Positions 54,095 to 64,000 of a stretch of 64,000 bases of DNA are shown piece after piece. A program made the position numbers and the translations under genes. The DNA lies in assembly GCF_030253575.1 (NCBI RefSeq), contig NC_080563.1, forward strand, positions 35,883,001 through 35,947,000. The letters run 5' to 3'. A model generated the notes under the pieces. It was not told the DNA's origin, searched no databases, and worked only from the letters and a program-made list of their open reading frames with translations. The DNA is from Rhododendron vialii (lineage: Eukaryota > Streptophyta > Magnoliopsida > Ericales > Ericaceae). Every line of letters begins with the position of its first letter. The stretch's first letter is position 1.

Positions 54095-54111
54095 ACACGT
54101 CATTGATGACG
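54095..54111. promoter_or_regulatory. Palindromic TGACG element upstream of gene D
   Basis: ACACGTCATTGATGACG lies 121-137 bp before the gene D ATG; because of its dyad symmetry it reads the same for the minus-strand gene. Confidence 0.6.
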
Positions 54112-54229
54112 TGTGAACAAAGGGAATGTAACGCCCGTCTATATTACCACGTGAAACACCTGTGCCCGGTAATGGTCCTGTATTTTTTAATTATTGTTCA
54201 ACAATATACGTTAATGAGAGTTAGCGGGG

Positions 54230-54665
54230 GCATGACCAGCTGAAGAGATTTGGATGTCCAAGATTAAATTGTGGGATGGTGCATTGTGTATTTTTAAAAT
54301 TAAACAATAATGATAGAAATGTTTTTTATATTACTACTTTAGACTTTATAATACATGTTGATTGCTTTGTCACCAACAACAAAAGTGGTTACCTTAAATT
54401 CTACTAGACTTGGTTTTGAAACCTGGCAATTACGATAACATTATTTTTGGGAAAAAAATATTTTAAAAGAAAAAATTGCCAAGAAGACTCGAACTCGGAT
54501 ACTTCATATGGACTAAAACAATTTACCACTGAGCTAGCAAAGACATTTGTTCTATAAAACGAACAAATAATATATATACTAATTTACAAATAATATTAGA
54601 GTATCCCTAAAATTTGGATGCCCGAGGTCCGGACCTCTTGGGCCTTGGGCCTGGGCCGGCCCTGA
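54230..54665. mobile_element. hAT-like MITE with a tRNA-like block
   Basis: The right end is GGGCCGGCCCTG; the left end is recognisable from the duplicate (CAGGGCTGGCTCAAGA at 40323). On the minus strand, 54548-54478 reads GCTAGCTCAGTGGTA and then CCGAGTTCGAGTC, a good A and B box pair, so a SINE head may be nested. Confidence 0.5.
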
Positions 54666-56039
54666 GCAAGGGTAGGGAGAGAGGAGAACAAACCACCTAT
54701 GCTAGCTGGTGTTCTAATGGTCGTGTATTTTGATAATGGAATGGTCGTGTATTTTGATAACGACCCTTTTGGTGGTCACATAATTCACTTGCGAGTATGT
54801 GAGTTGGAGCGCGCGTGAAAACGAAAGCGTCTTTGACACACTTCTCAAACTACTAAAATCTATGAAAGTGACGGTTAAGAGCGTGAGCAGTGCAACGATT
54901 GATAGCCAAAAATGGAAGGCATTTTAAATAATTAAGGTGGTAACACATTGACAACCAGACTATCCCTGCGGCACTGAGAATATAATACTCCTAAACTATG
55001 TTTTTAAAACAAATTTGTAGCCATCATGTTGATATCAGATCAACGGAAACTTCGACATAGTTTATACTCCTACTACTTAAAAAGGATTTTTGAAAGAATC
55101 GTTTCAATTGATAAAGTTAGACACTCCAGATCATTTCCATGACTAAGGACGAGCTACTCCAAATATTTTTTAATTATCCTAAAACAAACCAAATAGTACA
55201 AAGTGCGTGTTTGGCCTAAATAAATTTTCCTATGGACGGTGACTATTATCGCCCTTTAATGATTCAACAATGTTATCACCACACATAAATACTTTACACA
55301 CATACACTTACAATAGGGGTGAGTATCACGGACATTGGAATAATAAAAGGAGCAATTCTAAATTTTAAATTAAGTAATTTCCTTAATGAACAAAATTTAA
55401 AAAGTAAAAACAATGTCCAGAAACAAAAAACAAGTTTGTTAAAGATAAGCCAGTCTACTTTATATTAATCAGTGCCGTCTATTATAATTATCATGTTTTA
55501 TTTTATTTTGTTCTATGATAATCATCGGGCTCAGGCTAGCCCTTTCAAAGCCAAGGCTCCCATTGAAATTCGGGCTTGGGCTGAGCCTGCCCATGTGAAA
55601 ATGTTTAGGCCCAGACCCAGTTCATGACCCTAACATATTAGGCTAAGGGTTTGGGCTCGGGCCCCGGCCATGTGGAGCCCATTTTTAAAACTTTCTTTTG
55701 TAGGAGCAAACTACTATAGTTTTTACAGTATAAAAAAACAAATAAAAAAACTGCTATAGTTGTAATTCTTGAACGTAAATATATACCATAATACTTAAAA
55801 ATGGAGATACCACAAAATTAAAGCCAGAAGGCAATAACAGAAGGTAGGCCTAAAGACCCGATTCAATTTTTCGGTTCATTACCATGGTTTCTTCGTATAC
55901 TTCGCTCGTTCTGCAAGTATAGTTTAATTTCAATTATTGTCTTTTTTCTTCCATAACCCTTTGAGTTTTCTTCCCTAACTTGTTGAGTTGTATATGAGTT
56001 GTGCCGTGTGCGTTGAAATGTCTTTCTTGTTCAGTATTA

Positions 56040-56858
56040 GGCCATCCACAGTGGTATAATAAAAAATGAATTACCAAAAGTTGAAACATCAGCTTTTGAT
56101 TATTCACTTAAGAGATTATTAAGCTTAACAATATTGAAGTCCACAATGGTCACTTCTAGTCCATAACCAAAATAAGGGGTCCACTACAATCTCTCTCTCT
56201 CTCTCTCCCCGCAATTCTCTTTCCTCCATTACGTTTTTTTGAGCAAAAATATATCGAACATATGGTGTTCTTTATCAAAACAACACCGAAACTTTTTTTT
56301 TCTTCTTCCTATTCTTGTAGTCTATCTAACTAAACTAATATCACAAATCCATCACTCTCTTTATCTTTCAAAAAAAAAAAAAAATTCAGATGTGTTCTTG
56401 AATTTGGAAAATAATTCAAAGTTCATGTACTCAACCATAGGGGAAGGAATAAAAAAAGAATAAAATAGAAACGGAAAAGAATAGTGAAATACCTTAATCC
56501 AGCAATGATAGGTTGGATTGTAGATGATCGAGAGATATGAGCTTTACTTTTGGAGGGAAAAAAAGAGAAGCAGTTTGTGGTGAAGTGAAGAAGATATAGA
56601 GCAGGTGAAGAAGAGAAGAAGAAAATACTAGTTGAAACACGCATGTATACAAATTTTGGAACCAGTTAACTTATGTGGTGTGTGGTTCACAAATTTTGAT
56701 TATTGAAAAAGGTTGCTAGTTTTGGTTATCCAAAACCCAAAATTTGATTATTTCTAAAAATGTTGCTAAGTTTGATTATACCATTATATATGAGCCATCG
56801 TATACACCAACATTATTAACTTTAACAACAATTGATTTTCGATTATACCAATGTGGCC
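56040..56858. mobile_element. Palindromic PIF/Harbinger-like element, second copy
   Basis: The ends are GGCCATCCACAGTGGTATAA and the inverse of GGCCACATTGGTATAATC, flanked by TTA and TAA. It has the same family ends and internal TTTTGATTATTC blocks as 37948-39005, in a shorter form. Confidence 0.75.
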
Positions 56859-56991
56859 TAAGCTAAAATCAGTTGGAAGTTTGATATCTTCCATTTCATC
56901 TTTATAAGATGTTCCCTTGTAATAGTAATAATAAGTCAGTTAAATGGGTTAATTAGTACTCTCTCTGTTTCCATTTAGGTGGCATTCCGCC

Positions 56992-57290
56992 AAGTACTTT
57001 TTGTATTTTTTGGGCTTTTTCTTGTTTTGTCCATATTAAAAATAAATAAATTTCATGTTTGGTTAATTTTGTGCCTCACTTTGTTGGTTTTCCGTTAAAA
57101 CCCAAAAAGTCGGCTTTATCTTGAAAATTTTCAAAGGATTTGGGTAAAAGTCATAATTTTTTACTTTTTCGATTCGTCTAGTCAAGACGAATCGGAAAAT
57201 CTCAAAAAAGTGAGGTGTAAAACTAATAAACGCGGAAAAAATTTGAATAAAGATAAAACAAGAAAAAGCCCGAAAAGCTTAGCAAAACTC
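56992..57290. mobile_element. Degenerate palindromic element
   Basis: GGGCTTTTTCTTGTTTTGTC on the left is mirrored by GATAAAACAAGAAAAAGCCC on the right, with TTTTCGATTCGTCTAGTCAA and its inverse at the centre. TSD not found. Confidence 0.6.
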
Positions 57291-57537
57291 AACCTTAATT
57301 AATAATCTTCATTGTATTCTAACCGGATAAAAAATTAGTTACTATTATATCTTCAAATTGGTAATAAGATCTCGATTAGCTGTATAACACAATGTTATTA
57401 AGGTCACATAAAAAATTATACTCCAAAAAAAAGACTATAAGATATAAATTATAAGATATAATTAATTAAAAAAATGGCATAAACTCTAAAAAAAGACTAT
57501 TAAATTGGGACGAAATGAGTACAATTATTAATTTGGG

Positions 57538-57755
57538 AAAAAATTTCAGTGCCGAGCGGGTACCATGTGGTGCCCACTCGCGCATCCGAGTCGTCCAATG
57601 CGTGTTTGATTGGCTCAAATTTGGAGAGAGAGAAAGTGTTGTGTGACTGGAGAGAGAGAGTTTCAATCCGAGCCATCCAAAAGTGTATTGGACGGCTCGG
57701 ATGCGCCGAGCGGGTACCACGTAGGATATACCCGCTCGTCAATGAAAAATCACTC
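57538..57755. mobile_element. Palindromic MITE, GTGCCGAGCGGGTACC family
   Basis: The direct repeat ATTAATTTGGG flanks it (57527-57537 and 57756-57766). AATTTCAGTGCCGAGCGGGT and its diverged inverse form the arms. It is the best-preserved of four family members in this window. Confidence 0.85.
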
Positions 57756-58181
57756 ATTAATTTGGGTCCATTGGGCCAATAACTGCAAGGCCATGTGTAG
57801 TTAGTCCAAAGTGTATTTTTATTTTTTTTTGGTCAAAAGGAGTAGTGAGTCCAAAGTATATGTCCACATGGGTGTCCGACACAATTTTACCATCTGAAGA
57901 ATAAAATAAACCTGCGTGTCAGGTTGATGCCTGATTTGTATTAGAAATATGGCTCCGGATGTGTGTTACAAATATGGTTGCTTTAAAGCATTTTTGTTCA
58001 CGACCCGATTCCTGATCTTTATTGAAAGGTTTCCTGCAGTATGTAGAGCGGCCTCCATACGCAGCAGGAAATCTTGAATTCGGAACCTGGCAATTTTTTG
58101 AGGGTCATAAAAAAGGAATATCTCGTCAATTTTTTAGTTACGGCGTGGATGACCTACTTTTGACTGAACCAGGGAGGAAAA

Positions 58182-58213
58182 TAGTTGAGGTGCGCATAAA
58201 CTGGTTCAGACAT
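58182..58213 (+). repeat. SINE Angio-domain-like remnant
   Basis: TAGTTGAGGTGCGCATAAAC then TGGTTCAGACAT. The 65-aa frame at 58022-58219 overlaps it and is not supported as a gene. Confidence 0.45.
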
Positions 58214-58509
58214 CTCTGACCGCCAAATCCTTACAAAAAATAAAATAAAAGGGGAGGGCACCCACTCCTGCTAGGTGGCGTGCTGTGAAAGTGTCAACGT
58301 GGGAGAAGTATGAGAACTTTTAAGAATTAACTAATTCATGGTTAATATTGTTTGACTGTATAGCATTAAATTGACCTTTCATTTTAATGTTGTTTGAATG
58401 AACACGTATATGTCTCCGCTGAATACAAATCGCAAATTTGGTAAATTTGGCACAATGATGATAAAATTTCAAAATCGACCATTCATGTCTCAGTCGAATA
58501 CAAATTTTA

Positions 58510-59593
58510 GGAAAATTTTTATAAATGGTCCCTCTAGTTTTCATGAATTTTCATTTTCGTCCCTCTAGTATCAATTGTGTTACTTTTAGTCCTATAATTT
58601 GCATTCTGTCTCAATTTCGTCCCTCTCACTTACGGCGTTAATGAAACAAACGGAATTGGAGGACAAAATTGTCATTTCTCCTCACAGAGGGACTAAATTG
58701 AGATTTCATGCAAACTAGAGGGACTATTTCTATAATTTTGTTTTTTACTTTTGTTTTTGTAAATAAATTTAAAATACATCATATATAATATATTTCTCAT
58801 CTCATTTTATAGTGAATAATAAAATATATGTTGAAATTTTGTAAAGTTTTTATTATATACATCACAAAAAATATGAGAAAATTCAAAAAACAACCCTTAT
58901 GTTAATTGTCTTGGTCTTGTATTTTTTTTTCAATTGAATTTTCGCTATCGTTATTTTTTTTGTCATATGATTAAAAAGAAAAAGTTGTTCAGTAGTATTT
59001 AGAAATTTTGTAATTGTGTTTAATTAAGCAATGAAACACTATTAAATATTAAGAGATCAAATACATTAAAATATGGGTATAAGTGTATTTATTTTTGGAC
59101 TTACTCATAAGATCACTCATATAACAAATAAACACGGATTTTAAACATTTTTTTATTGGGTGAAAAAATAAGAAGATTATAAGAACATGATACAAAGCCA
59201 TTAGCTAAGGGGTTGATTTGTGCATTTTCTAATATTTTTGTAATGTGTAATGAAATATAAATTTTTCAATATAGTTTGATTACCCAATAAAAAATAATTC
59301 AGTTGTCAAATACATTTCTTATGGTCTTTTTTATTTTATTTGCAAAAAACAAAAGTAAAATGTAAAATTTTAAAAATAATCCCTCTGGTTTGCATAAAAT
59401 TTCAATTTGGTCCTTCTGTGAGAGAAAATGACAATTTTGCCCTTCAATTCCGTTTGTTTCATGGACGGCGTCAGGGAGAAGGACGAAATTGAGATGGAAT
59501 GAAAACTATAGGGTTAAAAATGATACAATTAATAGTAGAGGGACGAAAATGAAAACTCGTGCAAACTAGAGGGACCATTTTTAAAAATTTCCC
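58510..59593. mobile_element. Foldback Mutator-like element, 9-bp TSD
   Basis: The TSD CAAATTTTA is perfect (58501-58509 and 59594-59602). Inverted ends of about 210 bp contain ATGGTCCCTCTAGTTT, TTTTCATTTTCGTCCCTCTA and TCAATTTCGTCC. The middle is AT-rich and non-coding. Confidence 0.9.
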
Positions 59594-59936
59594 CAAATTT
59601 TAATATATGGTAAATATGGAACCATGATGGTAAATTTCAAAATTCCGATTTATTTTGGTGCTTAATTATAAATTTCAAAAGCATGTGAAATTTCGGACCA
59701 TGATGATAAATTTCAAATCGAAACTTTTTCCTTTAATTTAACCATTCAAAATTCCTTTGATTTCCTTTTTGAATCGGCTTGCCGCAACTCAAATTTGGCA
59801 AGCTTGATGGGTGATTGATGCATATTCGATGTAGTAGTTTTCTTCCGTCATAATGATTCTCTCTTTGTAAAGCTTACTTTTTTCCCCAAAAAAAAAAAAA
59901 CGAAGGCTTAATTTTTCATCCTTGCAGCAGAGAATA

Positions 59937-60446
59937 TGGTTGGCAACAATTAATCCCTTGCATAGCAACGGAAAAAAAAAATCCGCTCAACAACTAATCC
60001 CTCGATGTAGTAATTTCAAATCCATTCCCATTTTACTTTCCTTGCTGATTTGCCAACGATGTTTTAGGCACTAAGGTTATCGTTAATTTGGGGGGACACA
60101 GCAATTTAGAGACATCAGATAACTAATAACTGTGAGGGAGGATAATATTCGCCCACGTTTCGATAGTGAACAAAAACGTCTGCAACAATTGTGGTTGGCA
60201 ACAATTAATCCCTTGCATAGCAACGGAAAAAAAAAATCCGCTCAACAACTAATCCCTTGATGTAGTAATTTCAAATCCATTCCAATTTTACTTTCCTTGC
60301 TGATTTGCCAACACTGTTTTAGGCACTAAGGTTATCGTTAATTTGGAGGGACACAGCAATTTAGAGACATCAGATAACTAATAACTGTGAGGGAGGGTAA
60401 TATTCGCCCACGTTTCGACAGTGAACAAAAACGTCTGCAACAACCC
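59937..60446. repeat. Tandem duplication, unit 255 bp
   Basis: TGGTTGGCAACAATTAATCC begins at 59937 and at 60192. The two units differ at only a few positions, suggesting a recent duplication. It lies about 1.2 kb upstream of the EXORDIUM-like gene. Confidence 0.92.
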
Positions 60447-61555
60447 AACAAATTACCCTCCTGATTGCCAATTGCCATGCAACTGATTGTCCTCCCAACG
60501 GTCGATTTCTTTATATCTCTCATTTTGAGGAATAATTCAAAATGTTCAGCTTCCCCAAACTACCGTCCCATGTGCAAGCCCAAACAGCCCATCGGGGAGC
60601 ACATTACGGTCAATTAGTGGAACATAATCCAATGCCCATTCAACTGCATGTACCTGTATTAGCTTATTCTTCAGCGCAAATGTCGTGTTTCATAGTGCGC
60701 CCCTCTCTCTCTCCCGTCCAGTCTTCTTACCCTCTAGTTCGTCGAGTTTGGCCTATTTGTGGGCTCAGAACATTGATTACGTCAAAAATCACAGCAATTG
60801 AATTATGTTGTCGATGTTCTCTGTGAGCACCAAAAATAAAACGATTTTTTATCATTGTTGTGGGCTTGGAAAGTTCCATAAAAAGCCGAAACTGGCCTGA
60901 CAGGAGGGTACGTAGAAAGACTGGATAGGAGATTAGTCCCTTGCTCAACACCTTCACACAATGGGTCTTACAAAAATCAACTGATTGGGTGACCTTGCAT
61001 AGGTGCTGGCCCAACGAAACGGCACCGTTTGGCTTCTTCCCTTGTATTCTTGTTTAATCCATGTTTGGTACTCCTTAAATGGGCAAGATGGTTCATGATT
61101 TACTGAGTTTTTTGGGACCATTTAAGATCCTTTAAAATGATTCGATCTGCTCATTATTCTTCAGCTATTTTTACGAGTTCTTGAAAAATTTTTTTAGCTC
61201 AATTTGATATTGGTTAGGGTTTTTTTTAGAATTCATAAAGCAGAACAATTAATTTCAGATTAATGATTTATTGAATTTTTGTGGGGCCGATTTCGGATCC
61301 CACAAAGATAATTCAAATCGTTAATTATTCGTATGCTGATTTATTAAATTTGTAGGGTGCCCTACAAATTCTTAAAAAGCCCTTACTAATATCGGATTGT
61401 TGAGCTATTTTTTTTTTTGCTAGAACCCATAAAACCACGGGATTTTTAACCTTTAAGTCTATAAAATAAAAAGTAATTTCCATCAGATCTTTCCTAACTA
61501 ATGGAACACTGAAATCTTATGAAAGTGCCAGCCAAGATTAACACTCTCGAGGCTT
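60447..61555. other. Upstream region of the EXORDIUM-like gene
   Basis: No gene seen. The frames at 60542-60826 (+) and 60727-61014 (-) have no recognisable domain. Confidence 0.5.
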
Positions 61556-61565
61556 CTATAAATAG
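61556..61565 (+). promoter_or_regulatory. TATA box of the EXORDIUM-like gene
   Basis: CTATAAATAG lies about 72 bp before the ATG, a good distance for a leader of about 45 nt. Confidence 0.75.
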
Positions 61566-61636
61566 CTCCCATCTCCCACCCAAGATCACTCACATCCCAA
61601 TTTGGCCACCCTCCCCTATCTTCTCAAATCACACAA

Positions 61637-62572
61637 ATGGCTTCTACTCTGTTCAGTGCCCATTTCGTTCTAAAACTTCTCTTTGTCTTCTCTCTCATCC
61701 ACACCTCCTTTGGGGCAAGAAAACTAACTGCCTTGTTCGTCCAACCCCTGTCTACGCAACTCACGTACCACAATGGCCCTCTTCTCTCCGGCGATATCAC
61801 TGTCAACCTCATTTGGTACGGAATCTTTGATCCTTCCCAGCGCTCGATAATCTCCGATTTCATCCTCTCCCTCTCTTCTTCTCCTTCCCAGCCTCAAAGC
61901 CAACCGTCGGTTGCCAAGTGGTTCGCAAACACCAATCAATACTACCCCTTCGTTCAGGGACGAAACCCCACCTCTGTGTCGGTATCTCTGGGTAATCAGA
62001 CGCTCGACGAGAGCTGCTCGCTCGGTAAATCGCTCACGCAGAACAATATCACGCAACTGGCATCAACGGCATATCAGACCAATGCCATTGTCATTGTTCT
62101 GACTTCTGCTGATGTGCTGGTCGAAAAATTCTGTATGATCTGTGGGACCCACGGGTCTTCCGATAACAAGCTTGTCTACATCTGGGTTGGTAACTCGGAG
62201 ACTCAGTGCCCGGGTCATTGCGCTTGGCCGTTCCATCAGCCCCTTTATGGCCCACAGAGTCCACCTCTGATTGCACCCAATGCTGATGTGGGTATGGACG
62301 GAGTGGTGATCAATGTGGCTAGCTTGCTCGTTGGGGCCATCACAGACCCATTTGGAAATGGAATCTACCAGGGTCTAGCCGTTGCGCCACTTGAGGCCTG
62401 CGCGGCTTGTGCTGGGATTTACGCCAAGGGAGCCTATGCCGGATTTCCCGGGAAGCTCTTGGTGGACCCCACAACGGGTGCTAGCTATAACGCGGTAGGG
62501 GTTAACGGGAGGGAGTATTGTCTTCCGGCTTGTTTCGATCCCTTGACGTCGTCTTGTTCTACTTTGGTTTGA
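61637..62572 (+). CDS. EXORDIUM-like / phosphate-induced protein 1 family
   Basis: An intronless frame of 311 aa, the usual size of EXORDIUM/PHI-1 proteins (Pfam PF04674). Residues 1-26 form a secretion signal (hydrophobic VLKLLFVFSLIH, likely cleavage after SFG). Family motifs in order are LTYHNGPLLSGDITVNLIWY (42-61), DESCSLG (124-130), CPGHCAWPFHQPLYGPQ (191-207), PNADVGMDGVVIN (214-226), PFGNGIYQG (238-246), PLEACAACAGIYAKGAY (251-267), LLVDPTTGASYNAVGVNGR (274-292) and the terminal SCSTLV. Sites for N-glycosylation are N120 and N137. Family members are apoplastic proteins linked to brassinosteroid and carbon-dependent growth; the molecular activity is not established. Near the C-terminus the usual YLLPALFDP is YCLPACFDP, adding Cys295 and Cys299. 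The gene is unrelated to the UGT cluster. Confidence 0.95.
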   Translation: MASTLFSAHFVLKLLFVFSLIHTSFGARKLTALFVQPLSTQLTYHNGPLLSGDITVNLIWYGIFDPSQRSIISDFILSLSSSPSQPQSQPSVAKWFANTNQYYPFVQGRNPTSVSVSLGNQTLDESCSLGKSLTQNNITQLASTAYQTNAIVIVLTSADVLVEKFCMICGTHGSSDNKLVYIWVGNSETQCPGHCAWPFHQPLYGPQSPPLIAPNADVGMDGVVINVASLLVGAITDPFGNGIYQGLAVAPLEACAACAGIYAKGAYAGFPGKLLVDPTTGASYNAVGVNGREYCLPACFDPLTSSCSTLV

Positions 62573-63577
62573 GAGCTAGCTGAGGGTATAGAACCAGATG
62601 CTAGGAGTAACGCCTATCATATACATATGTAGAGAAACATTGTACTAATATGGTTCATTCGTTAGTTCTTTATGGTTTCGAGGTTAAATAATACTCAAGC
62701 AAATTGATTTGGTTTGCTTTTCCTATGAGATTAAATGTATCCACTGCAAATTTTCAATTTTAGTCGCGGCCTTGTTTTCGCAATTTGGTGGAGCGATAAT
62801 TGGTGAGATGATTAAAAAAAAAAAATGTCGCCTTATTCGGCGTATTGAAGATGTTACAAAGTACGTACTGTAATTCTTCCAATTTAGTCGATGGACTAGA
62901 GAAAAAGATTGGAAAGAAAAGGCCAACTATGTTTCCATTAAGCTGGCCAATCCCAACTTAAAAGAAATAAGACGAATGTGAAGGTTAGGGACATTTGACT
63001 CAACAAAATGTAGCTATAGTTAGGTACAATGAAGTCATTTTTTTAATAGCTTACCAAGGGTGTCCGGACAGCTTTTATGCACATCTCGACCACTCTGTAG
63101 CTAGTTGGCGACTCTAGCTAGTTGGCGAATGATGCTGCCCACCAGTGGATTTGTTATGAACTAAAATCCAATGTCAATAATAAATCCAAAGAGAGAATAA
63201 CACTAAGCTCGGCTCAAATGGGCGGCACAATTAAGTTTTGAGTTCTAATACAAGAGCTCTAATGTTGAACATAATGCTAGCACACTTCCACGACGGGTCT
63301 AACTCTCTAACTATGAGACATAACTCTCTAACTATGAGACACTCAAAGAAATAAGGAGCTTGCTATCGCTTTCCACTTCCACAGACTGCCAATCAAGCCT
63401 TTAGCCATAAGGAAATGCTAGAACTTGTGGCTCATATATGACAGGTATCAAGAAGTTCTACAATAAGATCAGTTGCGAGCGTAGTGGAGTGGAGCGAAGC
63501 GCAATGAAGCAGAACGGAACGGAGCGATACGGATTAGGGCAGGAATAGAAGAGGTATATTCTAAAACCCTATGTACT
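62573..63577. other. 3' flank of the EXORDIUM-like gene
   Basis: AAATAATA at about 62686 may serve as a polyadenylation signal. A reverse SINE-like block with GTCCGGACA lies at 63061-63092. No gene seen. Confidence 0.5.
63061..63092 (-). repeat. SINE Angio-domain-like remnant, reverse strand
   Basis: On the minus strand: GTCGAGATGTGCATAAAAGC then TGTCCGGACA. Related to the other three blocks. Confidence 0.45.
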
Positions 63578-63916
63578 GTGATCATCAATAAGAAAGACCG
63601 TTTTCTCGCTCCGGTGGATGTACCCGGTCTTGGAAAACCACGTATATTGCTGTATCGATTTTTTTACTGTTTTATACTCATGAATTGTGTGTGTGTGTCG
63701 ATCCTAACAAGTAAGCCTAGCTCTGTCAAGGTCGAGGCTTCACAAGAAAGAGCAAAAGGTCCCATTCAAGAATGCGGCCAGGGGACAAGTGGCGGCAGCT
63801 GTCACGACAAGAATTTTAACAAATGTAATTGTTTTATATATATAAATTTCCAAAATTATGTAGACGCATCATCACTAGATTTTTTTTCTTATTTTTGTGT
63901 TATAGGAAGTACTTAA
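63578..63916 (+). other. Unassigned open frame near window edge
   Basis: A 112-codon frame with a hydrophobic stretch (ILLYRFFYCFILMNCVCVSI) followed by a hydrophilic, Cys-containing part (GPIQECGQGTSGGSCHDKNF). The layout recalls a small secreted Cys-containing protein, but the first 30 residues do not look like a signal peptide and the tail is AT-rich intron-like sequence. I do not recognise the family. It may be an exon of a gene running past the window, or chance. Confidence 0.2.
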
Positions 63917-64000
63917 TTCTCTAATTTTTTTTTTTATGAAAGGAGACCCAAAAAGGTATTTCAAAACTAAATTCAATGGGTCAAAATGAATATATAATAA

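Larger units (their letters stand above)
54060..55735. repeat. Upstream flank of gene D, duplicated at 40160-41100
   Basis: This copy keeps about 700 bp (54360-55080) that the other lacks, including the right part of a hAT-like element. No gene was found in it. Confidence 0.88.

Noticed and set aside
59820..59827. P1BS (PHR1) site GCATATTC upstream of the phosphate-induced-family gene
   Set aside because: It is about 1.8 kb from the gene and a motif this short is expected by chance many times in 64 kb.

Overview
The window is plant nuclear DNA, most likely from a woody eudicot. It has spliceosomal introns with GT..AG ends, TATA boxes, plant-only gene families, and large amounts of nested MITEs, Mutator-like elements, hAT elements, solo LTRs and a SINE. 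Base composition is strongly AT-rich outside exons. I cannot name the species. The UGT85A genes look like those annotated in asterids as 7-deoxyloganetin glucosyltransferase-like, but that is a weak taxonomic hint. No bacterial, viral or CRISPR feature was seen.

The main content is a decaying tandem cluster of UGT85A-type UDP-glucosyltransferase genes. There are seven loci: a 3' end cut by the window edge (1-382, +), a truncated and frameshifted relic (5897-6684, +), intact gene A (9472-11929, +), intact gene B (25234-26906, +), gene C (30327-33369, +) broken by a micro-inversion plus deletion, a 3' fragment (41550-41886, +), and intact gene D in the opposite orientation (50978-53974, -). A, B and D each have two exons with one phase-1 intron at the same codon. 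They predict proteins of 480, 477 and 482 aa with catalytic His16, catalytic Asp119 or Asp122, and a complete 44-residue PSPG box ending in Gln. A and B share an altered end of the PSPG box.

Flanking DNA shows how the cluster grew. The 5' flanks of A and B are paralogous. The 3' flank of C (33033-37022) is duplicated at 41550-43917. The promoter-side flank of D (54060-55735) is duplicated without a gene at 40160-41100. Several paralogues share a core promoter (palindromic TGACG element, TATA box, GA microsatellite just before the ATG). Copies of the TGACG palindrome also survive where no gene remains.

Between the genes lie transposons, many with target-site duplications (TSDs) that can be read directly and several with an empty paralogous site in the same window. 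The largest are a solo LTR of about 5.0 kb (17894-22931) holding a nested Pack-MULE with a filament-like plant protein fragment and a nested hAT element; long palindromic Mutator-like elements at 23064-24387, 34886-36486 and 58510-59593; and a nest of palindromes at 46345-50315. A DUF538 gene relic split by a Tourist MITE lies at 14190-14605.

The right end holds one unrelated intact gene, an intronless EXORDIUM/PHI-1-like cell-wall protein (61637-62572, +). It sits downstream of a 255-bp tandem duplication.
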